Origin: Pestalotiopsis fici W106-1
Lineage: Eukaryota; Ascomycota; Sordariomycetes; Amphisphaeriales; Sporocadaceae
NCBI RefSeq assembly: GCF_000516985.1
Contig: NW_006917091.1
Span: 6,983,521 to 7,047,520 of the forward strand
DNA: 64,000 bases
Direction of reading: 5' to 3'
The position numbers were made by a program, and so were the translations under genes. Position 1 is the first letter of the stretch. Each line of letters opens with the position of its first letter. Of the stretch, positions 10,977 to 22,100 are shown one piece after another. Below the pieces are notes generated by a model, which was not told the DNA's origin, did no database searches, and saw only the letters and a program-made list of their open reading frames with translations.

Positions 10977-11210
10977 CTAGACCCCGCCCCCACCAATTTC
11001 CTGTTTCCGAAGCAGCTTGTAGAGCGTTACCGTATTTTCCGCCCTGGGCATTGACGTCGGCCTTGTTGTCGAGCAGGATCTGCACGATCTCCCGGTGTCC
11101 TCCAGATAAAGCAGCCTGGAGAGCGTTGCCGAATTCTCCGCCCGGGCATTGATGTCGGCCCCTTTATCGAGCAGCAGCCTTACGATTTTTTGATCGTTTT
11201 GGCAGGACAT
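10977..11210 (-). pseudogene. Ankyrin-repeat gene relic with frameshift
   Basis: The minus strand encodes ankyrin repeats of the type found in fungal NACHT-ankyrin proteins. The first part reads IVRLLLDKGADINA. After a one-base loss near 11141-11147 the next repeat continues in another frame (GNALQAALSGGHREIVQILL, DNKADVNAQGGKYGNALQAA). Compared with the following copy, GCCCGGGCGG lacks the A of GCCCAGGGCGG. No N-terminal effector or NACHT domain is nearby, so only about two repeats survive. Confidence 0.65.
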
Positions 11211-12058
11211 ACGCCTTTATGTATCCCTGCACAGCAGAAGGCGATGGTCAATCATCGCGTTGATGATCCGAAATTGATAAAAATGTCTTCAGACCGTACC
11301 TAGCTGAATGCGACAGTATTTCCCATAGGTGAAGCATTCAATACTTGAACACAGTTCGCCCTAGGCACGTTAGGTAATAGCTGTGACGGCCCGGCCATAC
11401 ACGGTTATCATGGTGTGCTGATTGCATACGAAAACGGCACTATTGTGCTCGAGCGCTAGAGATAGCTCTATTGGCAAGCGCTGGTGTATAGAACGCGCGC
11501 GAGAACGGCGCTTCACTGCTCTTCTTTCTCTCTCTTTAATTTTTGAGCCTTCGTCAATTCTGGTTGTGTCTATGCCCTGACACTGGCCATCGGATGGGTG
11601 TGCTATAGCACCTAGCGAGGGGTATGCAGTAGTTCTGCCCTGATCAGACTGTTACCATCTGGTGTTTGTTATAATACTGCACTATCCGACACTTATAATA
11701 CAGAATTAGACAAAATAACCACAATAGGTCATGCCCGAAGCTTTTGCTTTATGGCGCAATGGTCGGTCCACACGCATTATAGTATATAATTTAATTGAAA
11801 GATTTCGGATAAATTTCTACCATTCCTCAATTTTATATAAGTTAATGTGTGAGGGGGAAGACTAGACAAGGACATAAGAATGAAACTTCAATTAATTTCA
11901 AAGAGCTATACAAGAAAGGTGCTGAAGAGCAGCTTGATATACCCGAGCAGGTGATCTCCGGTGGGTACTACCTAGGTTAACTCGATACTGAATGGTGCAA
12001 TTGTTCTCAAAGATTCCCTTTGCCCGGACGTCGGAGGAGCCTTGGCCACAAGAATAGC
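11211..12058. other. AT-rich spacer, no gene seen
   Basis: Strongly AT-rich from about 11640 to 11890. It may be decayed repeat DNA, but I find no recognisable element ends. Confidence 0.4.
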
Positions 12059-13385
12059 TCACATTCCTAGGACGGGGTATGCTGGACCCTGCCCGCATTG
12101 TTGACACCGCGGATCATTGCATGGCATCCCTTGGGTCGGAGGGGTACCGATGGACGGAGGAGCTCGACCTTGCCCGCATTGTCGACACCGCGGATCATTG
12201 CATGGCCCGCATTGTCGACACCACGGATCATTGCATGGCATCCCTTGGGTCGGAGGGGTACCGATGGACGGAGGAGCTCTATAATATAAATAGTACGGGT
12301 CAATGAGGCGCCATTGGTAATTTTGATCCATGCGTGACCCATGAACCATTTGTTCTTGCTGCGCTTGTAGCTGCACAACCGCAGCGCAATGTGCCAGTGC
12401 CTGCTCCTGCATCTGCTTATTCATTTCATCATTTTCGACTTTCATTTTCTCCTGTTGCCGCCGGATTTCATCGATCTCGCGCTGTTTATCCTCGCGCTCT
12501 TGTTGAATTTGCATCATGGCGTCTTCATCCCACTCTTTACGGGAAGTTTCGAATTCGCGCCTCAGCTCTTCCAGTTGAAGACTGAATTTCTCGCGCTCTT
12601 TCTCGAGTTCCTCATTCAAGGTCATACCTGCCGTCGTCTCGTTGAGCTTCTTGGCACCATTTGCCATCTCCTTCTGGATGGCGAGGGCTTCATCCCCTGA
12701 TGAAAGCAACGATTCGACCACTTCCATTGCGGATTCTTTGGTATTGAAGCATCTTTCAACACGCGACCCATGATTTTGGATCATATCGCCCCAGTACTCC
12801 GGCGTCTTTACCAGCTGGCGCTCCCGATCATGGCCTTCGGCCGGTTCAACTTTCTCCCACATGGTTGTGGTAAGTATTATGTTCTTCAATGCATCCTTGC
12901 CACATATTTTCTTCATCAAACGAAGGTTCTTTCTAGCAGTGCCAGTCATGCGGTTATCGGATATCTTGTGTAGATATAATATGCCGCGGAGCAATATGTC
13001 CTGCTCGTACCGCTTATTCAACCACGATGCAATAAGCTTAAGGACATCAGCGTCGTCGAGATTGGTATCATCGAATCCGGGGGTATCGACCAGGTAGATC
13101 TTTTGTCCCGATTGGGTCGCAACTGGATATGATGCCACTGCACTGGTATCTGTGTTGTTAAACAGCAGCGCTGACGTTAGTCAACGTCCAGAGTCTGTCT
13201 TATTCATAAAAATGTGATAGATTTATTATTGAGGACTTACGGCTTTGCAAATCTGAGCCAATAGGGACATACTCGTCAGTACAATGACTGATTAGAGTGC
13301 TCTTTCCTGCCCCAGTAGCGCCCATAACGGCGATCAATATGTCGTTAGGGTCAGGCTTATCGTCCATGTTATTGCGGCTGGCCAT
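12059..13385 (-). CDS. AIG1-like GTPase with coiled coil and Cys tail
   Basis: Exons 13241-13385 and 12059-13149; intron 13150-13240 (GTAAGT to CACAG, CTAAC branch site). The protein is 411 aa. The P-loop GATGAGKS is at residues 22-29 and the G3 motif DTPG at 70-73 within YLVDTPGFDD. A helical segment follows with IILTTTMWEKV at the G4 position, as in fungal AIG1/IAN-like proteins. A Glu/Lys-rich coiled coil spans ~226-316. The C terminus (~340-411) is a Pro/Cys-rich repeat: two long copies of APPSIGTPPTQGMPCNDP and three CNDPxCxQCG units. There is no transmembrane segment. Immune-type GTPases of this class assemble on membranes in animals and plants. A role in fungal self/non-self response is inference from family and neighbours. 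Confidence 0.85.
12091..12279. repeat. 75-bp direct repeat in GTPase 3' end
   Basis: 12091-12165 and 12205-12279 are nearly identical 75-bp copies, with a 33-bp partial copy (12172-12204) between them. They encode the Pro/Cys-rich repeats of the GTPase tail, so copy number can change without a frameshift. Confidence 0.85.
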
Positions 13386-15170
13386 AGTGTCTGAGTGACA
13401 AAGGTAATGTCGGCGGACAAATTTTGGTGTTACGAAGAAGAGAATAATAGAGTTTCTTTGACACTAATTATTACACATTCTTCGATATGCGTAATAAGTG
13501 TCGATAGGTTGGATAAGTCCAAAATAACTAAAGGCCGACCTTTAATATTTAAGTTCAAATAAAAGAAAGGAAGAGAACATTAAAGATTCTTTAATAATAC
13601 GCAGGCCCGGCCGCTCTCTTTCACTTCCCCTCACGCCGTTTATAAATATAAATGCTACGTAGGGGTATATAATAAAGCTATAAACGTTTGATATGGGTGT
13701 ACTAATCTGCTTATTGATTGGTGAGCATTAAAGCGGGATGAACACTACTCATCGACTCGGTCAAATATTTGCTTGGCGAAAGAACAAATCCAGACATCAC
13801 AACCGAGGATCCTTATCACGGTGTAACAGCTCGTAAATGCATCAATCTCATGCGTCCTTCAGATGATCAACCGTTGAAAAACATCAAGTGCTAGGACAAC
13901 CGTAACCAGATTCCAGAAAGATGGTAGGCTGGAACCATACCTGGTTCGTGGACCTTCCAGCTCGGCGCACCTTTATCCCCTGCACGTGCAGGTCTCAGCA
14001 TGCAAATACAGCATCGCCACCAAGGCGTACAACCTGACGAGGCTCTGGAATGCCTTGGACATTGTACTCTCCTTACTTTTCGCAACCATAGGAACTCGTC
14101 AATACTTTGATGCGATCTTTGACCGGAGCATAAGTCTGAACACTGCTAGCCATGTTTGACCTAACGATATACACAGTCGCATGGATTTATGCCATTGGGA
14201 CAGAGCTTGTTGCCGCCAAGCAATTTCATGACGAAACGCACGACGATACAGACTAACTTCCCGCCACCGACGATAATGCCTACGTGCTTGGAAAGTCGGC
14301 AAACATAACATTCTTGTTAAATGTGGGGGACTGTATCGGTCTGGTTAAGAGGAATTCAGTGATGTATTGATGCATCTTCTGTCCTGACTAGTTTGTACAC
14401 TTTGCGTGCTTATTTTGGTGGCATCAAGCATACTTTGGGGGTTCCCGTTTATTTACGCCAACACTGTGGGGTTCCATGGTGTGCTACATACAGCATCTCT
14501 GCAGCACACCACATCTGACAATAATGTGTGTAAACAGTGCAAAATCCCGGCTTTGCATACGAGTCTTTTAGCACGCTAGCGCAACGGTAGAATGTCGAAT
14601 GTTCACCGAGGTTCCCCCGTGACACGATTTATGTTTATTTCCACGGACATTGCTGTCCCGAAAGCGAGTCAGAGACACCCTCGTGTTTTAGATATGGCAA
14701 ATGGTGCTTTGGATGCATTTATCTTCTGTTGTCACACTGACATAGGTGCACGTCCCGCAAATCATTTATTGCAAATCATCTACTTGGGTATCTTAGATAG
14801 CTATCCAGCATATCATCTTTTTTCCCAAGCTCTATAGGATACACTCAGACATCTTTGCAAGGTCTTCGTTCCTTTTCGCATCAGCTTAAGTTAGGAGCTA
14901 ACTGTCAGATAATACCTGTTAAGTCCCCAGACCACGGTGACATGTCTCTTTTAGTTCCGTGGTATAATGGTATTATTCGACACTAACTATATTGCGCAGC
15001 TTACATTTCCACGCGTAATAGGGCGTCGTGTTGTTTCAACGCGCCCACATGTTCCAATCGAGGCTTAGGGTCCTGGTAACGCCGTGAAATAGTTTGAGGA
15101 TACACAACTCAATCACGACCGGCAATATTGTAAGGGGCTGGTACGATGAATGTTCTAAAAAGCACGCAAA
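13386..15170. other. 1.8-kb spacer, no gene seen
   Basis: AT-rich near 13450-13720. Short plus frames (for example 14592-14837) show no family signature. Two tRNA-like A-box stretches occur, but no complete tRNA. Confidence 0.4.
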
Positions 15171-16768
15171 ATGCTCATAAGCGGGAACACAACAGTTCCC
15201 GACCGAGTTTTAGACGTGGGAACTACTGATCAGCCTCGCCTGAGGCTGCTCGAAAATTGTAACGATCTACAGGGAGATTACATTGCGCTCAGCTACTGTT
15301 GGGGAACCCAGGGCCAAGTTTTTACGGTCCGAGACAACTTGGAGAAATTCAAGATTGAGATCATCGAATCAGGCTTGCCCACCACAGTCAGAGACGCTAT
15401 CACGATTACGCGGGCCCTACAGATCCCGTTCCTCTGGATTGATGCACTTTGCATCATTCAACTGGACGAGACAGACTGGAAAATTCAGAGCGCAAAAATG
15501 CAGGAAGTGTATGGCCAGTCATATCTGACTCTCTGCGCGTCTAACGCTAGCAGTGTGCACGATGGCGTCTTTCATCCCCGTTGCAATACCACCCTGGAAG
15601 TCGACAGTATCTTCGAGGACTTGGCTCAACGGTCGGTGTACATCATTCTAGATGTGGGCAAACCTTCATCTCTTCAATATGTCACAGACCTCACGCCGCT
15701 TGGGGCCCGCGGACGGTGTCTCCAGGAGCGACTCTTACCGTGCAGAAAAGTCTACCTCCACCACCAGCAAATGGTGTGGGAGTGTTCTGAGCGTTTCTTC
15801 TTCGAAAGTGGCATCCGAACAGGAATTACGGCTACTATATCATTGGATATGCCGATCGTAAAGAGAGGTCTAAACAATGAGCTGAACCGTGTGAAGTGGG
15901 AACAACTTGTGCAGTCGAACACAGCCTGTCAACTGACCCACATGACTGATCGGCTTCCAGCAATCGCTGGAATTGCTAAACATTTCGCGACAAGCCTGGC
16001 AGCTCGGGCATATTCACTTGCAAGCGAAGAGGTGGCGGACACTGGTACAGCAGACGAAGCCGACGAAGCTGACGATGAGGACTATGGTTCATTTTTTGAC
16101 ATGGCCGAGAAGATCGAGAAAGAAACCATTGGCAGTACTGAATATGTTGCAGGTCATTGGAAGGGCACTTTAGTCCCAAGTCTTCTCTGGAGGGTACTTG
16201 GCTCTAAGCAACTAGTTCCTTCATCGGGATACGGAGCGCCCTCGTGGTCTTGGGCACCTGCGCCAGGTCAAGTCAAATCAGAGAGGAATGCAATGAACAC
16301 GACAATCTGCAAATGTGGAACAATATGAAACACCATGTCGAGCCGAGAAAAGAAAACCCCTGGGGTTCTGTTCCGGATGCATGGGTCTCTTTCAATGCAC
16401 CTCTTCTTGAAGTCAGGTACGATGGGACTGTCTCAGAACCTGCTTTATACATCAATATTTCTGGTGATGAGCACCGCCTCGCCCCTGGTCTGGATCACCC
16501 GGTACTTGACAGTGGCATATACATGGACCCGGGATCTGTCTCCACGAAACTGCTTGCTGTCATACTTTACACGAACCACAAACCACGATCTTATGAAATA
16601 AGACCAGTGGAGGGGTGGGATGGTCTCCTTGTTAGCTCGTCGGATGATTCCACGTACAAAAGAGCAGGTTCCTTTTGGCGATGCAAATTCCGATCGGGAG
16701 GCTTAAGTGCACAAGTACCAGAAGAGATTGATCTTGATACCTGGACTAGATCGATCAAACTTGTTTGA
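15171..16768 (+). pseudogene. HET-domain gene, 5'-truncated and frameshifted
   Basis: The frame from ATG 15171 gives a HET protein: IALSYCWG (~38-45), FLWIDALCIIQ (~87-97), then GARGRCLQERLL and YGAPSWSWAP. It stops at TGA 16326-16328. The remainder (PWGSVPDAW, APLLEVRYDG, then to WTRSIKLV) lies in another frame and ends at 16768. An unrecognised intron would have to start near 16267, but I found no good branch point or acceptor, so a frameshift is likelier. In this HET subfamily a Cys/His region normally precedes the segment where this protein starts, and an in-frame TAA sits at 15156-15158. The gene therefore looks truncated at both levels. Confidence 0.65.
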
Positions 16769-16787
16769 GTGATCCACGGGGCCCCCC

Positions 16788-17473
16788 GTGTCCGTATTGA
16801 GAGCTCGCGGCGTGGAAGGGATGAGTCAGCAAACTAGTGTGCATCGGACGGCTAAAGGGACTTTGTCCGAAGCCTACGCGGCTGCCATTGTACGCGAAAA
16901 GTTTCCAGCAGCCACTGAACCAAATAACTACAGTTGTTCCTCACTTGACGATGTGGTCAAGTTCATGCAGTTGGCCTGTTCTTCGGCGCCTACGAAGGAT
17001 CTGCCGTTGAAAAAAGAGTCCCTTATTGAGTTACGCTTGTTCTGTGCACACAAAAAGCTATTCAGGGGTATTCATGGCTACGTGGGAATGGCGCCTCCGG
17101 CGGCACGTATAGGGGATCGTATTTTACCATTTTGGGATGCAATTACCCTTTGGTGCTCCGACATATAGGCGGAGGAAGGATGCAAGTGGTTGGTAGCTGT
17201 TTTGTATCTGGCGCGATGGACAACCAAGCTCTTTTAGGTCCGTTGCCCTCTGATGTTGAGGTGACCTATATGAAAGCCAAAGGCAGATGCCCCGGCTTTA
17301 GAAACCGCCTGACGAAAGAGATTACATATGATGATCCTCGATTGTCAAAGCTCCCATTGACAGACGAGGAGAAGGCGCATCTCCTAGGTTGGACAGGTGG
17401 TCATACACTTGGAATCTCCTTGGAAACGCTGCATAGATTCAATTCGGAAGTGAAGTGGGTAGAACTGGTTTAA
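16788..17473 (+). pseudogene. C-terminal relic of a second HET-type gene
   Basis: Only the C-terminal half of a HET-family protein is present. The first frame runs to 17168 with GYVGMAPPAARIGDRI. The second frame takes over near 17132 (GCNYPLVLR, GGGRMQVVGSCFVSGAM, ALLGPLP) and ends at 17473. Together they match the usual tail of such proteins, in which a phrase like GD-x-I-x-FWGC-x-x-PLVLR is continuous. A one-base shift therefore breaks it around 17130-17140. No HET core motif precedes it. It is a gene remnant adjacent to another broken HET gene. Confidence 0.65.
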
Positions 17474-17534
17474 AGTAAGAATGATGCGCCACAGCATGGC
17501 TGTGCTGTGTGGCATGCTTCGCGTGACACAACGG

Positions 17535-17783
17535 GAAGGGTTACCAAGTCTATTTGTTCACACATTACTTTCGTAGATGTACGATATAGACCATCTTTGA
17601 CTTTACTCTTTACTTTGGACACTTCTTATGATATATATAATATCAATTGATTGATCCAGTTGTCACATACGACCACAGATAGTTGAAAACATGGCATCCC
17701 GTTCGCTCTGCCCTAATTAAGCAACTAATCGCCGAATCAGTACTCAGGTGGGTGACCACTGGGGAATCCTCGGTGTTGTATGT
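17535..17783 (+). repeat. 5S gene plus upstream flank, inverted-repeat copy A
   Basis: The ~130 bp before 5S copy 1 resemble, on the opposite strand, the ~140 bp next to 5S copy 3 (25718-25856). Shared phrases include CGTAGATGTA, AGACCATCTT and TTTACTCTTTA. The two copies form an inverted repeat about 8 kb apart, with the patatin gene between them. Confidence 0.75.
17665..17783 (+). rRNA. 5S ribosomal RNA gene, copy 1
   Basis: 119 nt. The ends ACATACGAC and GTTGTATGT pair as helix I; GTTG and CAAC pair as part of helix II; the motif GGTGGGTGACCAC of fungal 5S RNA is present. A T run follows directly, as a Pol III terminator. Solitary dispersed 5S genes are typical of filamentous ascomycetes. 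The interior differs from the textbook Aspergillus/Neurospora type, but the stems are preserved. Confidence 0.88.
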
Positions 17784-19142
17784 TTTTTTGTTTATTCCAC
17801 GGTCTTTTTGTCGTTGCGATTAGAAGAGTCAACATAGCATGAGTTGGGAGGGAGACGAGTTCGTCAAAGTTGATATAATATTACCCTGCACTACTAACCT
17901 TGAATACACTATGTCCCTGGGTAGTGTCTAAATTGTCGCATGCATGCCTCGCTTATTATCAGCTTGAAATGCCCAGTCTCCCAATGGAGAATTTCCTTCA
18001 CGTCAAACTTATCAGGCTCTTGGGATTCCTCCTCATTGTCCTTTGAGCGATTTGGACATTTGAGAAATATCGGCTGACCAGCGGTGGAGCTTGTCAAGGC
18101 GGCGCCTCTTTGTTTAAGCTGTCGGGGGTGTTGAGTGACAGTCGACAGATTCAATTGCGAGAAAATCAGGCTGCATTAAGAGAGCCGCACGAAAACATGC
18201 CCTGAGCGGGCGCGGATCACTTACCGTCGCATGGTCCCATCAAGTTCACGCATTGCTGCAAATTTGCCTTGCCCGTGCCAACGGTGTGTGGTACCAACTT
18301 ACGATTGGTGAGGGGAGGTTTTCATCCAGATAGGTAGGGCCATGATACGCAAATCAGAGCTGCGAGGCTCTTGGATATTGGACGCGTATTCGCTGATTGG
18401 TGGGATCACGCTTCGCGAATACCCTATCAACACTAATTGAGAGTCTTTTGCACTTTTCATCCCACCATTTGGGCTTGGCGGGCTGAATGTTCCCTGCAAA
18501 ATCTATGGGCGTCATGAGTCTCCAACGCTGGACGTACTCGATAGATCGCTTCTTTTTTTTTTTTTTTTGAAATGATACTACATACCTAGTCTTTACGTCC
18601 ATGATGTAGCGCTAGGCGATAACATGTCATAGGAAGAGAGCTCCCTAACATCCTCAAGTTGAAATGGAAACATATCGATCGCACTGCGTCGAATATTTAT
18701 ATGAAGTGAATCTCTGATTGAATTCATAGTCTACGGCTACGGCGGCTATCGAATGTAGAAGCAACGTCGAATTCGTGGGGCTGGACCGTGGCTGTTCTAC
18801 TGGTTATAAGCCACTGCCTTCAAATACTGCCTTGCCACCTTGAACCGCACTCCATCTCCAATTATGCAGTGTAACAATATCATGACTAGTAGTTAATACT
18901 GGAAAGGCTGGCAGTTCGCGTATGATTAGCCGTCACAAGGCATTTTTTGGAAGATATGTCAGCAACAACCTTGTTTTGCTGCTGAAATCACTAGACAAGA
19001 TCCCCGGTCAATATTCATGTTACGACAACAAGCCGGAGGGTGTTTTGTAAGGCTGTAAAAGATGAAAACCTCTACCTGCCCCTCAAATGATTCTTCCTCA
19101 GCACAACAAATGCGGAACCGTCCATAGACTTTCGCCCTGAAC
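17784..19142. other. Spacer upstream of the patatin gene, no gene seen
   Basis: Minus-strand frames at 17909-18154 and 18299-18602 have no family signature. A 16-17 nt T run lies near 18553. The last few hundred bases are the presumed promoter of the gene at 19143. Confidence 0.4.
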
Positions 19143-22100
19143 ATGGAGTATTTCTCCAGCACGTCTACGGCTGACAGTCGTCGCACGAGGAGGCCATCTG
19201 TCCGAAGTCACTCAAGGAGTCGGGGTACAATGCAAGCCCGTCACTCAGAGGGTTTCACTGCACCGAATGATGAGGATGAGGACACTGATGCTTTTGAGGA
19301 TGCTCAAGAGTCTTGGTTTTCAGACACCGCTTCACAAATACTAGGGCTAAGCCGTCAAATTTCACTTGACCCTTCCATAGCTTCAACTTCATCGCCGCCA
19401 CCATCCGTCCCCAGTCGATCCTCCAGCAAGGACTACAACAATCAGGTACCTTCTACTGAAAGCACATCTTTCGTCGCCAACAGGACTGTCAGGAGTTCCT
19501 CTCGCGTTGTTGAACCGCCCAGACCCGACCACGCAGAGGCCGCCGCTGATACTCAATATCCACAGAAGTGTGAGGTTTGCGAGAAGCATCGGAAAGTAGT
19601 TCTCTACTGTAATGTATGCAAAAGCTCTTTCTGTGAAGCCTGCTGGGACGCGCAATTTGTCCACAAGAGGACGCGAGGCGGTGTATTACACGAAAGGACG
19701 GATCCTGCTATAGCCCAAAAGGTTCATAATGTTCTCTCCCCGCCCACGGATGGATTGGAGAGGGAACGACTTTACAAAGCGGACGAAGCAACTGCATGGT
19801 TTGGTAAGACGTCACGATAAGAAATTGGAGCCCATAGGCTGATTATAGCACAGGCATCGAGCGCCCTGAGGACAACTCCCCTCCGGTTTTCCAGGACTAT
19901 GGCCGCTTCTCAGATCTCATGGGGATTACAGATCCCCTGAAGAGGCATCCAAGCTTCTTGGAGCAATGGACGCAAGTTGAGCGAGATCGCAGAACGCCGA
20001 GTCTTGTCTCATTCGTTGGACAGACCGGAGCAGGGAAAAGTACACTGGTCAAACTCTTGGTAGACTTCTCTGTAAATGGCACAGAGTGGTATTCAACGCC
20101 TGTGGTGGGACCTCGTGGTGCACATCTCCCATCTTCGGAGGATGTTCACTTGTATCTGGATCCGCGAACGGCCGACTCCTCCTGTCCACTATTATATGCT
20201 GACTGCGAGGGTCTGGAAGGGGGCGAACGTGAACCGCTCGGGGCCAAGTTCAAAAAGAAACGTCGCATAGACAATTCCAAGCTGCCAGACGACGAAACCC
20301 AGCGGCACGTGGATGCTAGCGGAGTCGTTTCTGAGAGGGAATTAGAGTGGGCAAGTGGTCCGCGCTCTAGCACAAGAGAGTTTGCCGTTGCGAATCTTTA
20401 CCCCCGGCTACTGTACACATTTTCGGATGTGATTGTGTTCGTGCTACGAAACCCAAGGTCAGTTCGCCAAGAATCTTGTAGAATCTTGTATTTGTATCTA
20501 ATATGTACTAGGACGATTGAGCAAGTCTTCGTGCAACTTGTGAAGTGGGCGGCATCGGCTATTGAGACGTCCTCAAATCAGCCAGTCCTACCCCACGCAA
20601 TTATCGCACTCAATGCATCAGAGTACGATATACACCCCGGTTTCTGGGATGTGAAGTACAATACTGAGACTATCTTGGAGGACCTGGCAAATACGGTGAA
20701 CCGTAATGACACGTTCAAGAAATGGTCTCAGTTCTGGAGGGAAAGAGGCAAAACTATCAATAACCTTGAAGAGCTCCTGCTCTGTTACTACAGCTCTGTC
20801 CAGGTAAGCACAGTATTCATAAGCCTCTATACCATCTACTAAACAATTCTTTCTATAGATAATTCGATTGCCAACTGAAGGTCGCCCAAAGCTCATGGCC
20901 GAGCAAGTTGAGAACCTGTATAAAGGAACGTTTTCAGCTTGCGTAGCATCACGAACAGCTCGACACAATGTGAGAATGCTGCTAGATGTAGACGACTTGC
21001 AGGCATACCTGCAAGACGCTTTCAACCATTATTGCAGCACTTTAGAGTCACCATTCGATTTCGTTCAGGCATCCTTCCGACACTCACCAATCCCCCAGGA
21101 TTTCGGTGGAAACATACTGAAGCTGGCTTTGGGTATGGTGGAGCTATGGGAAAATCAGCCGCAAATGACGGCTAGGCGCATCTTTTCTGAGCTCAGCTAC
21201 ATGGTCGCCTCTTGCATCATGCTAGACTCGGCCCGTAGTAAGAACAAAGGTATGTTGCGTAGTCACTTCTAAAATCGTATCACCCTGCGCCTAACTTTGA
21301 TACATCATGCAGGCAATGCCTCACAGATCATTCGAAAGTATAAAAATCATCTTGATGATGCAATGCAAAACTTTTGCAATCAGCACTGGCGTTGCGAATT
21401 TGTCGATCAAAGAACTGGGGTCCGATGCGTTAATGTGCGGTCGGGACACAGCGCAAAGGGCCACCAGTCCACGGATGGGAAAGTCTTTGCCACTGGAGAA
21501 TACGTCTCTTCGTGGAGTTGGGAAGAGAACGAAAATGAGTTTCCTAACAAGGTCTACCATTGTTTTGTGGAACTACTCAAAAAGCTCACTGACAGAGAGC
21601 CCGGCATCGAAGGAGAGGAGCAGGTAAGTATCCTGTCCTCATCATTCAGTTGACGAGAAAGTTGGGAAATTCTTTTCACCAAACCGCTGTAAAGTCACAA
21701 AAGCAAGACAGGGATTTGCTAACATTTACTCTTCCAAAGGCTGCGGCGGGGATTCACAAGAATTCTGTGCTGAAACATTTCTTTCGTCGTGCAACAAGTA
21801 ACGGCCAGTTGCTGAATCACAACACTGCATTAACCAGTCACACAGCTTGTTTCTGTTGTCTTTTCGGTCAAGCAGACCACTTCCTCCCCTGCGGACATGT
21901 GCTGTGTACAGAATGTATAAACACTTATGGCAAGGCAAACGGTGCTACAGAGGTTGAGATCCTCGGATGCCCAATTGAAGGCGATGATCGCCCATATATC
22001 CAACCATGGATAGTCCATCTCAAGCCAAAGTCAGCCGGCGTGCGCATTTTAACACTGGATGGGTAAGTGCGACACTTCTTTCTATCCGAATCGATAACTG

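Noticed and set aside
14571..14625. tRNA-like start with TAGCGCAACGG A box
   Set aside because: No anticodon stem that pairs, no T arm and no matching acceptor end; at most a decayed tRNA fragment.
14954..14990. tRNA-like start with TGGTATAATGG A box
   Set aside because: The only B-box-like GTTCCAATC is ~90 nt away and the acceptor stem does not pair.
17909..18602. Possible spliced minus-strand gene
   Set aside because: Fragments such as KPKWWDEKCKRL look protein-like, but no consistent exon chain or family was found.
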